Shown: piece by piece, positions 27,596-35,885 of the stretch
Layout: the number at the start of each line of letters is the position of its first letter
Numbering within the stretch: position 1 is the first letter of the stretch
DNA from: JACDCA01 sp963810305
GTDB lineage: Bacteria; Acidobacteriota; Vicinamibacteria; Vicinamibacterales; 2-12-FULL-66-21
Reading direction: 5' to 3'
DNA: 64,000 nt
Assembly (NCBI GenBank): GCA_963810305.1
Contig: CAWEMY010000011.1
Span: 248,001-312,000, forward strand
Program-made: the position numbers and the translations under genes
The notes under the pieces: generated by a model
Database searches by the model: none
Seen by the model: only the letters and a program-made list of their open reading frames with translations
Told to the model about the DNA's origin: nothing

Positions 27596-29240
27596 ATGAC
27601 GGCCGCTGGGGCCTCCGCGCGTCTCATCCGGATACTCGCACGCGCCCTCACCGCGATCCTGGCGATCGAGGTCGCGATCTGCCTGTACGTACTGACGTTT
27701 GGCGGCTTCCGCTTGCACTTCGGTCTGTTGCGGATCTCGGCGGGGTCGTGGCGTACTCCTTTCACCCAGGCGATCCTCCTCGCGCTCGTCGCAGCATTGC
27801 TGTATTGGCGGGATGCGATCCGTCGCGGCGAGTGGGATGTCGTGCCGCGGCTGGTTGGGCGACTCGCCAGTCGAGTGGTTGCGGCGGCGCGGGCCGAGCC
27901 GATGCTCTGGGCTGCGATCGTCGTGGCTGCGGTCGCCGCAATCATCGTCTGCAATCGCGTCCTCTCGCGGGCGTTCATCGTGGGCTCGGTCGAAGGCGGC
28001 GCGGTCTACGTATACATCCGAGGTGTCCCGTCACAGATGCCGAGCACCATCCTTTTCGTCGGCGTGTTAGTCGCGGCGGCAGTGTGGGGATTGACCGCAC
28101 GGCGGGACGCGCGGGGCGAATGGGCGGTCGCCTTGGGGTGGATCGTGATCGCAGCCGGATGCCAGCTGCTTCTCCGATCGCTCACGCCGTTCACGTTCGA
28201 GCAAATCATCCGCAGCGACGGCGCCTACTCCTTGTACACCGTTACCCAGCAGTACCGCGCGGAGAGCGTCCTCAGCCACTTTGCCGAGCTTCGCGGCAAC
28301 TGGCCGCTCCACGCGCACAGCAACATGCCGGGTAAGCTGATGCTGCTCTACGCGTTCGAGTTGATCTCGAACGACCCGACGATCCTCTCGTGGCTCGTAC
28401 TGGCTGTCTCAAATCTCGGCGGTCTGCTCCTGTATCTATTCGTCCGCGATCTGTTTGGCGACCGACGGATCGCGCTCTACGCGTTCGTGCTGTATCTCTT
28501 CGTCCCTGCGAAGCTCTTTGTCTTCCCCGTGATGAACACGCTGACGCCGGTGGTCACGTTCGTTTGCCTGCTACTTTTCGAGCGCTGGTTACGGTGGGCG
28601 AGCCTCGCCTACGCCATAGCCGCGGCTGTATCGCTGTACGTGCTGGTGTTTTTCGAGCCGGTGCCGCTCGTGATCGGCGCGTTCGTTGCTCTCATCCTCG
28701 CACGGGCGCTCATGCAAGGCGACATCGTCTGGAACACGCTGATCCGGCAGGGTGGGTTAATCGTGGCGACGTTCATGGGCATGATCGCGCTGGTCTGGCT
28801 GCTGTTCGATTTCAATCTTGTCGATGCGTTACACCGCGTCGCGGCGGACGCCGCCGGCTTCAATGCCAACCACCGCCCGTATGCGGTGTTCGCGTGGAGC
28901 AACCTCGTCGAGTTCGGCTTCGGCGCCGGTGTCATGCAGGTGGTGCTGTTCTGGTTCGCTGCGGCAGATGGGCTGCGCAGACGCACGGGCTCGTTCGCTA
29001 GCTAGTCCCATCGTGCTGTTCGCGGCGGCGCTCATCGTCATGCTGCTCGCCCTCGATCTCTCCGGCATCAATCGGGGCGAGGTGATTCGCCTCTGGATCT
29101 TCCTCGCGTGCCTGTTCCAGGTGCCTGCGGCCTATGTCTGCGTCCGCCTACAGACTCGTGTTGCTTTCCTTATTGTGCTGATGCTGACGATTGTCCAGTC
29201 TGCGCTGGGGACGGCGACCATCGGCTTCGCGGTGCCGTGA
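27596..29240 (+). CDS. Multi-pass membrane protein, glycosyltransferase-like, one frameshift
   Basis: A hydrophobic protein of about 547 residues with twelve or more helices, encoded in two frames. The first ends GLRRRTGSFAS at 29005; the second resumes SPIVLFAAALIVMLLALDLSG and ends at 29240. The junction lies in GCTAGCTAG (28998-29006), so either a one-base insertion or a four-base tandem duplication would explain it. The periplasmic segment HAHSNMPGKLMLLYAFELIS and the helix pattern suggest a GT39/GT-C-like sugar transferase, though no signature aspartate motif is certain. It is the only gene in the tRNA-Leu islet. ATG 27596 is the first strong start. Confidence 0.6.
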
Positions 29241-29336
29241 GCGCTCCGGTTGTCGCGCGTCCCTCGCCTAACGCTGCGACGATTGAATGGGAGCACCTCG
29301 ACTGAAGGAGATGCCCGTCCTTCCGCGCTGAATTGT

Positions 29337-29423
29337 TGGTGCCGGAGGTGGGAATCGAACCCACACTCCCCGAAGGGAACGGGATTTTGAGTCCCGCGCG
29401 TCTGCCAGTTTCACCACTCCGGC
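29337..29423 (-). tRNA. tRNA-Leu (anticodon CAA)
   Basis: The minus strand reads GCCGGAG (acceptor 5'), then the D arm, anticodon arm CGGGA-CTCAAAA-TCCCG, a long class II variable arm (TTCCCTTCGGGGA region), T arm GTGGG-TTCGATT-CCCAC, CTCCGGC, discriminator A and encoded CCA. The anticodon is CAA, reading UUG. The long variable arm is as expected for leucine. A TATAAT box lies upstream. The 3' 55 bases recur at 27206-27260. Confidence 0.93.
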
Positions 29424-29441
29424 TGAGAAGGTGAGAACAAG

Positions 29442-29447
29442 ATTATA
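29442..29447 (-). promoter_or_regulatory. TATAAT -10 box of tRNA-Leu
   Basis: TATAAT on the minus strand, 18 bases before the mature tRNA 5' end. The place where a -35 box should sit is inside the heptamer repeat array, and no TTGACA-like sequence is visible there. Confidence 0.65.
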
Positions 29448-29450
29448 CGA

Positions 29451-29620
29451 CGTCATCACGTGCGACGTGCGACGTGCGACGTGCGACGTGCGACGTGCGA
29501 CGTGCGACGTGCGACGTGCGCGACGTGCGCGACGTGCGCACGTGCGCACGTGCGCACGTGGCACGTGAGCACGTGAGCACGATGCACGTGACGACGTAGC
29601 ACGTCGCACGTAGCACGTGT
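29451..29620. repeat. TGCGACG heptamer array grading into ACGTG/CACGTG repeats
   Basis: Eight perfect TGCGACG units run from 29461 to 29516. The array then degenerates into CGACGTGCG, CACGTGCG, CACGTGAG and CACGTAG units up to 29620. It occupies almost exactly the space between the tRNA-Leu -10 box and the -10 box of the ATP-grasp gene, so it covers the -35 regions of both divergent promoters. Confidence 0.92.
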
Positions 29621-29626
29621 CATAAT
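29621..29626 (+). promoter_or_regulatory. CATAAT -10 box, leaderless ATP-grasp mRNA
   Basis: CATAAT directly abuts the right end of the heptamer array and is nine bases from ATG 29636. There is no room for a ribosome binding site. Confidence 0.55.
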
Positions 29627-29635
29627 CCCGCGCGA

Positions 29636-30655
29636 ATGGGAACATTGAAGGTCGTCGTCCTCTACGACCGATGGGAGGAACCCGAGGACGCCGCGGCATC
29701 GGTCGAGAGTGCGCCGCTCACGCGCACGCTGGATAAGAAAGAAGTCGAAGAAGAAGTCGTCGAGACGCTCGCCAAGCTCGGACACGACGCGACCCTGCAC
29801 GTGCTCGACGGCTCGATCAAAAGCCTCAACGCGATCGCCAAGATCGAGTGCGACCTCTTCATCAATCTCGCCGAGTCGTTCGCCGGCAACGATACCGCTG
29901 ACTACTGCATCGCCGCGTACCTCGAGCTCCTCGACAAGAAATATTCCGGCAGCGGCTCGCGCGGGTTGCTGTATTGCCAGGACAAGGCGGTGGCCAAGAA
30001 GATCCTGGAGTTCCACGGCATCCACACACCCGTTTTCGCCCGTTCGTATCGCGGCAGGCTCGATTTTTCCCACGATCTCGAATTCCCGGTCATCGTCAAA
30101 CCGGCGCGGGAGGATGGATCGATCGGAATCGAGTTCAATGCCGTCGTCTCGTCGATCCGCGAACTGATGGAGCGGATCGACTGGCTGCACGCCAATTTCG
30201 ATTCGCCGGTCCTGATCGAGGAGTACGTCGAAGGCCGCGAGATGTACGTCGGTGTAATCGGCAACGAACATCCGGAGGCGCTCCCGGTCATCGAGCTCGA
30301 CTTGTCGAAACTGCCGGAAGGGACGCCGCGCATCGCCGGCGCCGAAGTGAAGTGGGGGAAGGGGACGCGCGCCTACAAGGACACGAAGTCAGCCGTCGCT
30401 GAAGGGCTGCCAGACGAGGTGACCGCGACCATGCAGCAGACGGCCGTCGCGGTCTACCAGGCCCTCGAGCTCCGCGATTACGGACGCATCGATATGCGCC
30501 TGCGGCCAGATGGCCGCGTCGCCGTTATCGAAGCGAACCCGAATCCATGGCTCGCGTCAAAAGCAGAGTTCGCCATGGCCGCCCGCAAAGCCGGCCGCAA
30601 CTACACGCAACTGATCGAAGAGATCGTCGACCTCGCCCTCGCGCGCTACGCGTGA
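29636..30655 (+). CDS. ATP-grasp ligase related to D-alanine-D-alanine ligase
   Basis: A 339-residue ATP-grasp enzyme. The N-terminal domain (KVVVLYDRWEEPED...) has an acidic insert. The central domain has CQDKAVAKKILEFHGIHTPVF and the nucleotide-binding strand FPVIVKPAREDGSIGIE. The C-terminal metal site is seen in YGRIDMRLRPDGRVAVIEANPNPWL (E and N ligands). This matches the Ddl superfamily, but the N-terminal peptide differs from cell-wall Ddl enzymes, so the substrate may be another amino acid or peptide. It stands alone behind the heptamer array. Confidence 0.78.
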   Translation: MGTLKVVVLYDRWEEPEDAAASVESAPLTRTLDKKEVEEEVVETLAKLGHDATLHVLDGSIKSLNAIAKIECDLFINLAESFAGNDTADYCIAAYLELLDKKYSGSGSRGLLYCQDKAVAKKILEFHGIHTPVFARSYRGRLDFSHDLEFPVIVKPAREDGSIGIEFNAVVSSIRELMERIDWLHANFDSPVLIEEYVEGREMYVGVIGNEHPEALPVIELDLSKLPEGTPRIAGAEVKWGKGTRAYKDTKSAVAEGLPDEVTATMQQTAVAVYQALELRDYGRIDMRLRPDGRVAVIEANPNPWLASKAEFAMAARKAGRNYTQLIEEIVDLALARYA

Positions 30656-30659
30656 GCGA

Positions 30660-30702
30660 GGGAGATCAGGAGATAGCAGGAGGTCAGGAGATCAGGAGAA
30701 AC
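30660..30702. repeat. GGAGATCAGGAG-type repeat
   Basis: Imperfect units GGAGATCAGGAGATAGCAGGAGGTCAG between the ATP-grasp and methyltransferase genes. The same wording ends the DedA gene at 15.24 kb. Confidence 0.65.
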
Positions 30703-30724
30703 TTTTTTTAAAGACACAAAACGG

Positions 30725-31255
30725 CTACCTCGGGACGCCATCAGCCCGCCACAAATACAGCGTGACCTCATCGCCGCGGGAGGTGACGAAGCGATCGACC
30801 GTGTCGGCCGGCCAATCCGCTCCCATACTGAACGCGTGCGACACGATTCGTGCTCCTGGCTTCAGTTGCCTGGTCAGGATCGGACGCAGCTTTGCGTTGG
30901 ACGATGAGAGAAGGTAGAGCGTGACGACGGTCGCTGGCGAAACGTCCACCGTCATCGCGTCCTGCAGCCTGAACTCAACGCGGTCCTCGACGCCTGCTGC
31001 TCTCGCATTCGCGTTGGACTCTTCGATGCGTCGCGGGTCGATGTCGACTCCCACACCCCGGGCACCCCGCTTCGCGGCGGCAATGGGAATGCGTCCATCA
31101 CCGCAGCCGAGATCGTAGACAACGTCCCCCGCTTTTACCTCCGCCAGCGTAAGCATTCGATCCACAACGTCCTCCGGTGTAGGGACGTAAGGCGCCAAAG
31201 ACGTCGCCTGCGGCAGAAATCCCAGCCCGAATACGAAAAGGATGATGCGCACCAT
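30725..31255 (-). CDS. SAM-dependent methyltransferase with N-terminal signal-like segment
   Basis: A 176-residue class I methyltransferase. Motif I is VVYDLGCGDGRIPIAAAKRGA (~residue 44), followed by GVDIDPRRIEESNANARAAGV and FRLQDAMTVDV. The first ~20 residues (MVRIILFVFGLGFLPQATSLA) look like a signal peptide, which is odd because SAM is cytoplasmic; the segment may instead be an uncleaved anchor. The acceptor is unknown. ATG 31255 was chosen because the longer upstream reading is not protein-like. Confidence 0.72.
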   Translation of the reverse strand: MVRIILFVFGLGFLPQATSLAPYVPTPEDVVDRMLTLAEVKAGDVVYDLGCGDGRIPIAAAKRGARGVGVDIDPRRIEESNANARAAGVEDRVEFRLQDAMTVDVSPATVVTLYLLSSSNAKLRPILTRQLKPGARIVSHAFSMGADWPADTVDRFVTSRGDEVTLYLWRADGVPR

Positions 31256-31457
31256 CCCAAAATCATAAAACGAAGAACATCCCCGGTGACGTTGTCTGGC
31301 GAACACCCGCAAGCGCAGCGTTCGTAGTGGTTTACGGCTACGAGCCCATCCGCAGTAACCGGCTGATTTTTCTGGTTGGAGGGGTCGCGGGCCTGCCGTG
31401 CGGCAGATTTCAGCGTCAATCTGCGCAAAAAGCGACGTTTTTAGGCGCATTTTCGGC

Positions 31458-31463
31458 TATACT
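31458..31463 (+). promoter_or_regulatory. TATACT -10 box upstream of carD-like gene
   Basis: TATACT lies about 60 bases before the GTG start, leaving a normal leader that ends in GGGGGAC. The -35 side is not clear. Confidence 0.4.
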
Positions 31464-31522
31464 GAAGGGACTGCTCAGCGGGCTACCACCCAGCCTACAT
31501 ACCTTTCTCAGTTGGGGGACAT

Positions 31523-32101
31523 GTGACATTCCAGGTCGGTGACAAGGTCATTTACCCAAACCACGGGCTCGGCGTCGTTCAAGGCATCGAAACAAAAACA
31601 ATCCTCGGAACTACCTGCGGTTTTTACCACCTGCGTATGGTCGCGAACGAAACCACAGTGCTCGTCCCGGTGGACAACGTTGACGGCGTCGGCCTGCGCC
31701 GCGCCATCAATGACGAAGAGATCGATCGCCTCTTCGGTCTTCTCGGCGACGGGAAGATCGACAACCATCAGAACTGGAAAGGGCGCTTCAAGGACAACTC
31801 CGATCGGATGCGCACCGGCTCCATCTACGATGTCGTCGAAGTACTCAAGAGCCTGACGTTTCTGGCGCGCTCCAAGAACCTGTCGTTCCGCGAGAAGCGC
31901 ATGCTCGATCGCGCCAAGTTCCTGGTGATCTCCGAGATCTCCGAGGTCTCGCGCGAGGGCTCGAGCTCGATCGAGGAGAAGGTCGACCGCGCACTCGAGC
32001 GCTGTTTCACGATGAAAACGCGTTCGATCGCGCGCGCCAAAGCCGCCAAGGCTACGGCGACGACTCGCGTGTCGGCGCGACGGACGGCAAAGGCCTCCTA
32101 G
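31523..32101 (+). CDS. CarD-family transcriptional regulator
   Basis: A 192-residue protein. The N-terminal RNA polymerase-interacting Tudor-like domain is evident (FQVGDKVIYPNHGLGVVQGIETK... LVPVDNVDGVGLRRAI), followed by the helical DNA-binding domain (GSIYDVVEVLKSLTFLARSKNLSFREKRMLDRAKFLVISEIS). The Lys/Arg/Ala-rich tail may touch DNA. CarD stabilises open complexes at housekeeping, especially rRNA, promoters. GTG 31523 follows GGGGGAC. The acyltransferase gene begins right after the stop, suggesting co-transcription. Confidence 0.88.
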   Translation: MTFQVGDKVIYPNHGLGVVQGIETKTILGTTCGFYHLRMVANETTVLVPVDNVDGVGLRRAINDEEIDRLFGLLGDGKIDNHQNWKGRFKDNSDRMRTGSIYDVVEVLKSLTFLARSKNLSFREKRMLDRAKFLVISEISEVSREGSSSIEEKVDRALERCFTMKTRSIARAKAAKATATTRVSARRTAKAS

Positions 32102-32102
32102 A

Positions 32103-32825
32103 CTGATCGCGGTATTCAGATCGATCGCCACGTACGTCGCCGTCTCGGCGTACGTGGCGCTCGCCGGTCCCCCCTTCCTGCTCATCGCCATCCTCTTCCA
32201 ACAGGTTCCGCTGCTGTATCGCGTCGGGCACCTCGGCGTCCGTCTCGGTCTTGCGCTGAGTGGTGTGCAAGTGCGGATCGAAGGACGCGACCACGTGCTG
32301 CGCGACCGCGCCGCGGTCTATGCCGTGAACCACACCAGCAACGTCGAACCGCCGATCCTCTTTCACGCTCTCTCGTCGATCTTTCCCCGGCTTCGGGTGC
32401 TGTATAAGGCAGAGCTGCGCAAGCTGCCGATTCTGGTGCGCGCCTGGGACCTCGCTGGTTTCGTCCCGCTCGAGCGGGCCAACCCCGAGCAGAGCCTTCC
32501 GGCCATCGATCGCGCCGCCGAGGCGCTGCGTGAGGGGAACTCCTTTCTGATCTTCCCCGAGGGCACGCGGAGCCGGACAGGAAGTCTGCTGCCGTTCAAG
32601 AAGGGAGGCTTTATCATGGCTATCAAGGGGCAGGCGCCGATCGTGCCGACGGCGATCACCGGGGCACGCGAGGCGCTGAGCAAAGGGAGCTTCGTGATCA
32701 GGCCCGTCACAGTCACGGTGCGGTTCGGCAGTCCGATCGAGACAGCGGGCATGACGATGGATCAGCGAGACCGGCTGGGCGCCGCCGTCCGCAGCTCGAT
32801 GGAGGCCCTGCTGGCGAAGGGGTAA
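32103..32825 (+). CDS. 1-acyl-glycerol-3-phosphate acyltransferase (PlsC-like)
   Basis: An acyltransferase of ~240 residues. Motif I appears as VNHTSNVEPPI (NHxxxxE in place of the common NHxxxxD), then GFVPLERANPEQ, FPEGTRSRTGSLLPFKKGG and IVPTAITG, all PlsC hallmarks. It makes phosphatidic acid at the inner membrane. The first ATG/GTG/TTG in frame is GTG 32154, which would cut into the N-terminal helix. The open frame extends upstream to CTG 32103, one base after the carD stop, giving LIAVFRSIATYVAVSAYVAL, so a CTG start is likely. Confidence 0.78.
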   Translation: MIAVFRSIATYVAVSAYVALAGPPFLLIAILFQQVPLLYRVGHLGVRLGLALSGVQVRIEGRDHVLRDRAAVYAVNHTSNVEPPILFHALSSIFPRLRVLYKAELRKLPILVRAWDLAGFVPLERANPEQSLPAIDRAAEALREGNSFLIFPEGTRSRTGSLLPFKKGGFIMAIKGQAPIVPTAITGAREALSKGSFVIRPVTVTVRFGSPIETAGMTMDQRDRLGAAVRSSMEALLAKG

Positions 32826-32828
32826 AAG

Positions 32829-33431
32829 ATGGAGATCCTTGCAGCGCTCGGCCGGACAATGGGTTTCTCGTTCGCGGCGGGTATCAACCTCTACGCGACG
32901 GTAGCCATCCTCGGGCTCGCGAGCCGTTACAACTGGGTTTCGCTGCCGCCGCAGTTCCGCGCCTTCGACAACGACATCGTCATCGGCGTCGCGATCGTCT
33001 TGTACATCGCCGAGTTCGTCGCCGACAAGATCCCGTGGTTCGATTCGATCTGGGACGCGGTGCACACGGCTATCCGCCCGGTGGGCGGCGCGGTCATCGC
33101 GGTAACGACACTAGGGGACGCGAGTCCGACGACTGAAGCGCTCGTCGGCCTTCTCGGCGGCACTCTGGCGGCGGGATCTCACTTCAGCAAGTCGGGCACC
33201 CGGGCGCTGGCGAACACGAGCCCGGAACCATTTTCGAACTGGATTCTGAGCATCGCCGAAGACGTGTTCGTGGTCGGGCTCGGCTTCATCGCTCTCAAGT
33301 ATCCGATCGTTGCGGCGCTGGTCGTCGCGCTGTCGCTGGTCTTCATCGTGATGTTCGCGACCTGGATCATCCGTGGCATCCGGCGAAGGTGGGGCAAACG
33401 GCCGTCTGAGCTCATCGTTCAGAATTCATAG
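32829..33431 (+). CDS. DUF4126 membrane protein
   Basis: A 200-residue membrane protein matching DUF4126: GFSFAAGINLYATVAILGLASR, IAEFVADKIPWFDSIWDAVHTAIRP, SHFSKSGTRALANTSPEPFSNW and a last helix before a basic tail. Function is unknown. It starts four bases after the acyltransferase stop, so the three genes from carD onward form an operon. The final residues IVQNS and the stop are encoded by a TTCAGAATTCATAGTTC repeat shared with 38.80 kb. Confidence 0.85.
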   Translation: MEILAALGRTMGFSFAAGINLYATVAILGLASRYNWVSLPPQFRAFDNDIVIGVAIVLYIAEFVADKIPWFDSIWDAVHTAIRPVGGAVIAVTTLGDASPTTEALVGLLGGTLAAGSHFSKSGTRALANTSPEPFSNWILSIAEDVFVVGLGFIALKYPIVAALVVALSLVFIVMFATWIIRGIRRRWGKRPSELIVQNS

Positions 33432-33450
33432 TTCATCGTTCATCGTTTCA
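33418..33450. repeat. TTCAGAATTCATAGTTC / GTTCATCG repeat at a gene end
   Basis: Contains the 17-mer TTCAGAATTCATAGTTC, identical to 38796-38812, followed by GTTCATCGTTCATCG. It overlaps the last codons and stop of the DUF4126 gene. A reverse-strand variant (GAACTATGAACTATGAACGATG) lies at 50406-50429. Confidence 0.8.
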
Positions 33451-34563
33451 GTTCCCTCCCGTGGTGAACGTGAGCGTCCACGGCTTGACCATCTGGCCGT
33501 CGAGCGCCGTGATTCCCTCGAGCACGTCAACGCGGACCTGCTGAAAGCGTTCGAGCGGTTCGGCGAAACGGATCTCGATCGCGTGTGCCCCGTCGTTGTA
33601 CGTGACGGTGAATGCCGGCGGCTTTGGCAGCGGCGCGGCGCCGGCTGCCGGCGACGGGACATAGCTCACCGCCACCCTGTCGCGGATCGACTTGGGATCG
33701 ACGTCGCGCGAGAACTGGATCCGTACGCGCACACCGCGCTCGACATCGTCATCATCGTCGACCGGTGCGCTGAAGATGACTTCCGGCTGCGGCAGTGGAG
33801 GACGCTCGGGTACCGCTACTTCGACCGCCGTGCCGGCGGGCTGATTCGCGGCGTGGAGCGATGACGCGGTGATGTAGACCAGGCTGCCGACCTGTCCGAC
33901 GACGCCGACTACCTCGAGCCAGCGCCCGGTGTCGACCCGCGCATTTGGATCCAGGTCGAAGCCGTTGCCCTTCGGCCGCATCCCGGTCACCCACACGGCA
34001 CCGTCGGCGGACTGGACGACGAAGTCCCATTTGCCTTTGCCGAGCGCCTGGGGGAGGTCGCCGTACAGGTTGCGGCCCTTGAAGCGGCCGACCACTTTCA
34101 CCTCGCGTCCTTCGTAGCGCTCGGGGGCGAGCGCGATGGCTCGAATCGTTGGCGCGGACGGGGGAGACGCAGGCACCATGGTGGCGCCGAGGATGACGAA
34201 TACCTGATCCCGACCCGGCCAGCGCCCACGGGCCGTGGCCTCGAGCACCTGTGCAAAGTCGTATCCGGTGAACCGCCCGTCTCCCTGCTCGATTCGGCCA
34301 AGATCCCAGAACTCGCCGCGGATCTCGCCGCGGCCCGAGGCCGGGCGGTCCTTCCAGAAAATGTAGATCGGCTTGGTCGTCTGAGCGACGCGCGCCCCTC
34401 CAGCCTCGTCCGAGGTGACGTGCTCGATGACCACCATTCGCCCGTGATAGAAAACCGCCGACCGGATCAGCGCCTCGGCCGTCGTGGCGATTCGGGTGGC
34501 GCCCTGAGCCCCGACGCTCGCGGCTGTTGCGCACAGCGCGACCGCCAGGAAAGCCTTCCGCAT
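33448..34563 (-). CDS. Exported protein with C-terminal Ig-like domain
   Basis: I do not recognise the full protein (371 residues). A signal peptide (RKAFLAVALCATAASVGAQ) leads into a region ending in a strand-rich segment like an OB fold (REVKVVGRFKGRNLYGDLPQ... LEVVGVVGQVGSLVYITASSL). The last ~110 residues (PEVIFSAPVDDDDDVERGVRVRIQFSRDVDPKSI... EIRFAEPLERFQQVRVDVLEGITALDGQ) match the Big_5/SbsA bacterial Ig-like pattern. It is probably periplasmic or surface-bound. It converges with the DUF4126 gene. Confidence 0.65.
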   Translation of the reverse strand: MRKAFLAVALCATAASVGAQGATRIATTAEALIRSAVFYHGRMVVIEHVTSDEAGGARVAQTTKPIYIFWKDRPASGRGEIRGEFWDLGRIEQGDGRFTGYDFAQVLEATARGRWPGRDQVFVILGATMVPASPPSAPTIRAIALAPERYEGREVKVVGRFKGRNLYGDLPQALGKGKWDFVVQSADGAVWVTGMRPKGNGFDLDPNARVDTGRWLEVVGVVGQVGSLVYITASSLHAANQPAGTAVEVAVPERPPLPQPEVIFSAPVDDDDDVERGVRVRIQFSRDVDPKSIRDRVAVSYVPSPAAGAAPLPKPPAFTVTYNDGAHAIEIRFAEPLERFQQVRVDVLEGITALDGQMVKPWTLTFTTGGN

Positions 34564-34647
34564 GGCTCCGTTGTAACACAGCTGCGCGGGGCGCGGCGTC
34601 GGGGCGCGGTGCGGGGCTGACCGTGCTGGTAGCCTAAACTGTGGTTT

Positions 34648-35331
34648 GTGAAGAGTGAGAACAAGCTTCCGGTGAAACGCGTCAGCCGGGAAAGCTCCGA
34701 ATCGGTTTCGGAGCTGACCACCAACCGGTTGTCGGTATATCTCCGCTGCCTGAACGCGCTCGACGTGGCTGGCGTTCGAACCGTTTCGTCACAGGCGCTC
34801 GCGGAGCAGTTTCATCTCAATGCGGCTCAGATTCGCAAAGATCTCGCTTACTTCGGGGAGTTCGGCGTCCGCGGGGTCGGCTACTACGTGAAGGAGCTCC
34901 GCCGGCATCTCCGGCAGATACTCGGCATCGACCGCGGGGTCTCGGTCGCCATCATGGGGGCCGGGAACCTCGGCCTGGCACTCGCGGATTATGCCGGCTT
35001 CCGTGAGGAGGGGTTCGAGATCGTTGCGATGTTCGACACCGCGCGTGAGAAGATCGGTCACCGTTCGAGGGCCGGCGTCCCCATCTACGACGTCCGCGAG
35101 TTGAGAAAAGTTGTCCGCCGCGAGCACATCGGGATCGCCGTGATTGCCGTTCCGGCCGGTGCGGCGCAGGCAGTGGTCAATGTCGTCGCCGCCGCCGGCA
35201 TCAGGGCGATCCTGAATTTCTCTCCCGGCGCGATCAGGGTTCCCGAAGGTGTAAAACTGAAAAGTATGGATCTGACGGTGTCGCTCGAAAGCCTGTCCTT
35301 CTTTCTCGCGCACGGCGAGGAGGCACCCTGA
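34648..35331 (+). CDS. rex: Redox-sensing transcriptional repressor Rex
   Basis: A 227-residue Rex. The N-terminal winged helix (TNRLSVYLRCLNALDVAGVRTVSSQALAEQFHLNAAQIRKDLAYFGEFGVRGVGY) binds DNA; the Rossmann domain (VAIMGAGNLGLALADYAGF) senses the NADH/NAD+ ratio, and the C-terminal helix (DLTVSLESLSFFL) swaps between subunits. It should repress fermentative and respiratory genes when NADH is low. A TAAACT box seven bases before GTG 34648 suggests a leaderless mRNA. I found no obvious TTGTGAA/TTCACAA Rex operator nearby. Confidence 0.92.
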   Translation: MKSENKLPVKRVSRESSESVSELTTNRLSVYLRCLNALDVAGVRTVSSQALAEQFHLNAAQIRKDLAYFGEFGVRGVGYYVKELRRHLRQILGIDRGVSVAIMGAGNLGLALADYAGFREEGFEIVAMFDTAREKIGHRSRAGVPIYDVRELRKVVRREHIGIAVIAVPAGAAQAVVNVVAAAGIRAILNFSPGAIRVPEGVKLKSMDLTVSLESLSFFLAHGEEAP

Positions 35332-35885
35332 GCCGCAAGGCTGCAGAGAAACCGCGGGGCGCGAGGCGCGGGACGCGGGGCGGATCGAAGCGGCTTTCGC
35401 ATGTCGGACCGGATGGCGAAGCGCGAATGGTCGATGTTTCGGGCAAGCCCGCAACAGCGCGCGAGGCGGTCGCCGCCGGACGCGTCTGGATGTCGGCGGA
35501 AGCTGCACGCATCGCCCGGGCCGGGAAGTCGAAGAAGGGAGATCCCGTCCAGACCGCGAGGCTGGCGGGCGTCATGGCGGCCAAGCGGACGGCCGAGATG
35601 ATCCCGCTGTGCCATCCGCTGCAGCTCACGCATGTGGACGTCGACATCGCCCCACAACCCGACGGCTTCGAGATCCAGGCGCGCGTGCGCACCAACGGGC
35701 CGACCGGGGTCGAGATGGAGGCGCTCACTGCCGTCTCGGTTGCGGCACTGACCCTCTACGACATGATCAAGGCAGTCGACAAGGCGATGGAGATCGGCGG
35801 AATTCATCTGATCGAGAAGCGGGGAGGCCGCTCGGGTGAGTTCAAGGCCGATCCCTCCCTTCCACCACGGCGTCGCCACCGTTGA
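35328..35885 (+). CDS. moaC: Molybdenum cofactor biosynthesis protein C (cyclic pyranopterin monophosphate synthase)
   Basis: MoaC converts the 3',8-cyclo-dihydro-GTP intermediate to cyclic pyranopterin monophosphate. The family core is clear: ARMVDVSGKPATAREAVAAG, GDPVQTARLAGVMAAKRTAEMIPLCHPL, and GVEMEALTAVSVAALTLYDMIKAVDK. The first standard start in frame is ATG 35427, but that removes the conserved LSHVGPDGEAR. The frame is open back to CTG 35328, which overlaps the rex stop as CTGA, so I set the start there with some doubt. The extra N-terminal ~25 residues (GARRGTRGGSKR) come from GC-rich repeat DNA. Confidence 0.82.
   Translation: MSRKAAEKPRGARRGTRGGSKRLSHVGPDGEARMVDVSGKPATAREAVAAGRVWMSAEAARIARAGKSKKGDPVQTARLAGVMAAKRTAEMIPLCHPLQLTHVDVDIAPQPDGFEIQARVRTNGPTGVEMEALTAVSVAALTLYDMIKAVDKAMEIGGIHLIEKRGGRSGEFKADPSLPPRRRHR

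Noticed and set aside
29451..29620. Possible CRISPR array at the heptamer repeat
   Set aside because: Units are 7 bp with no unique spacers and no cas genes nearby.
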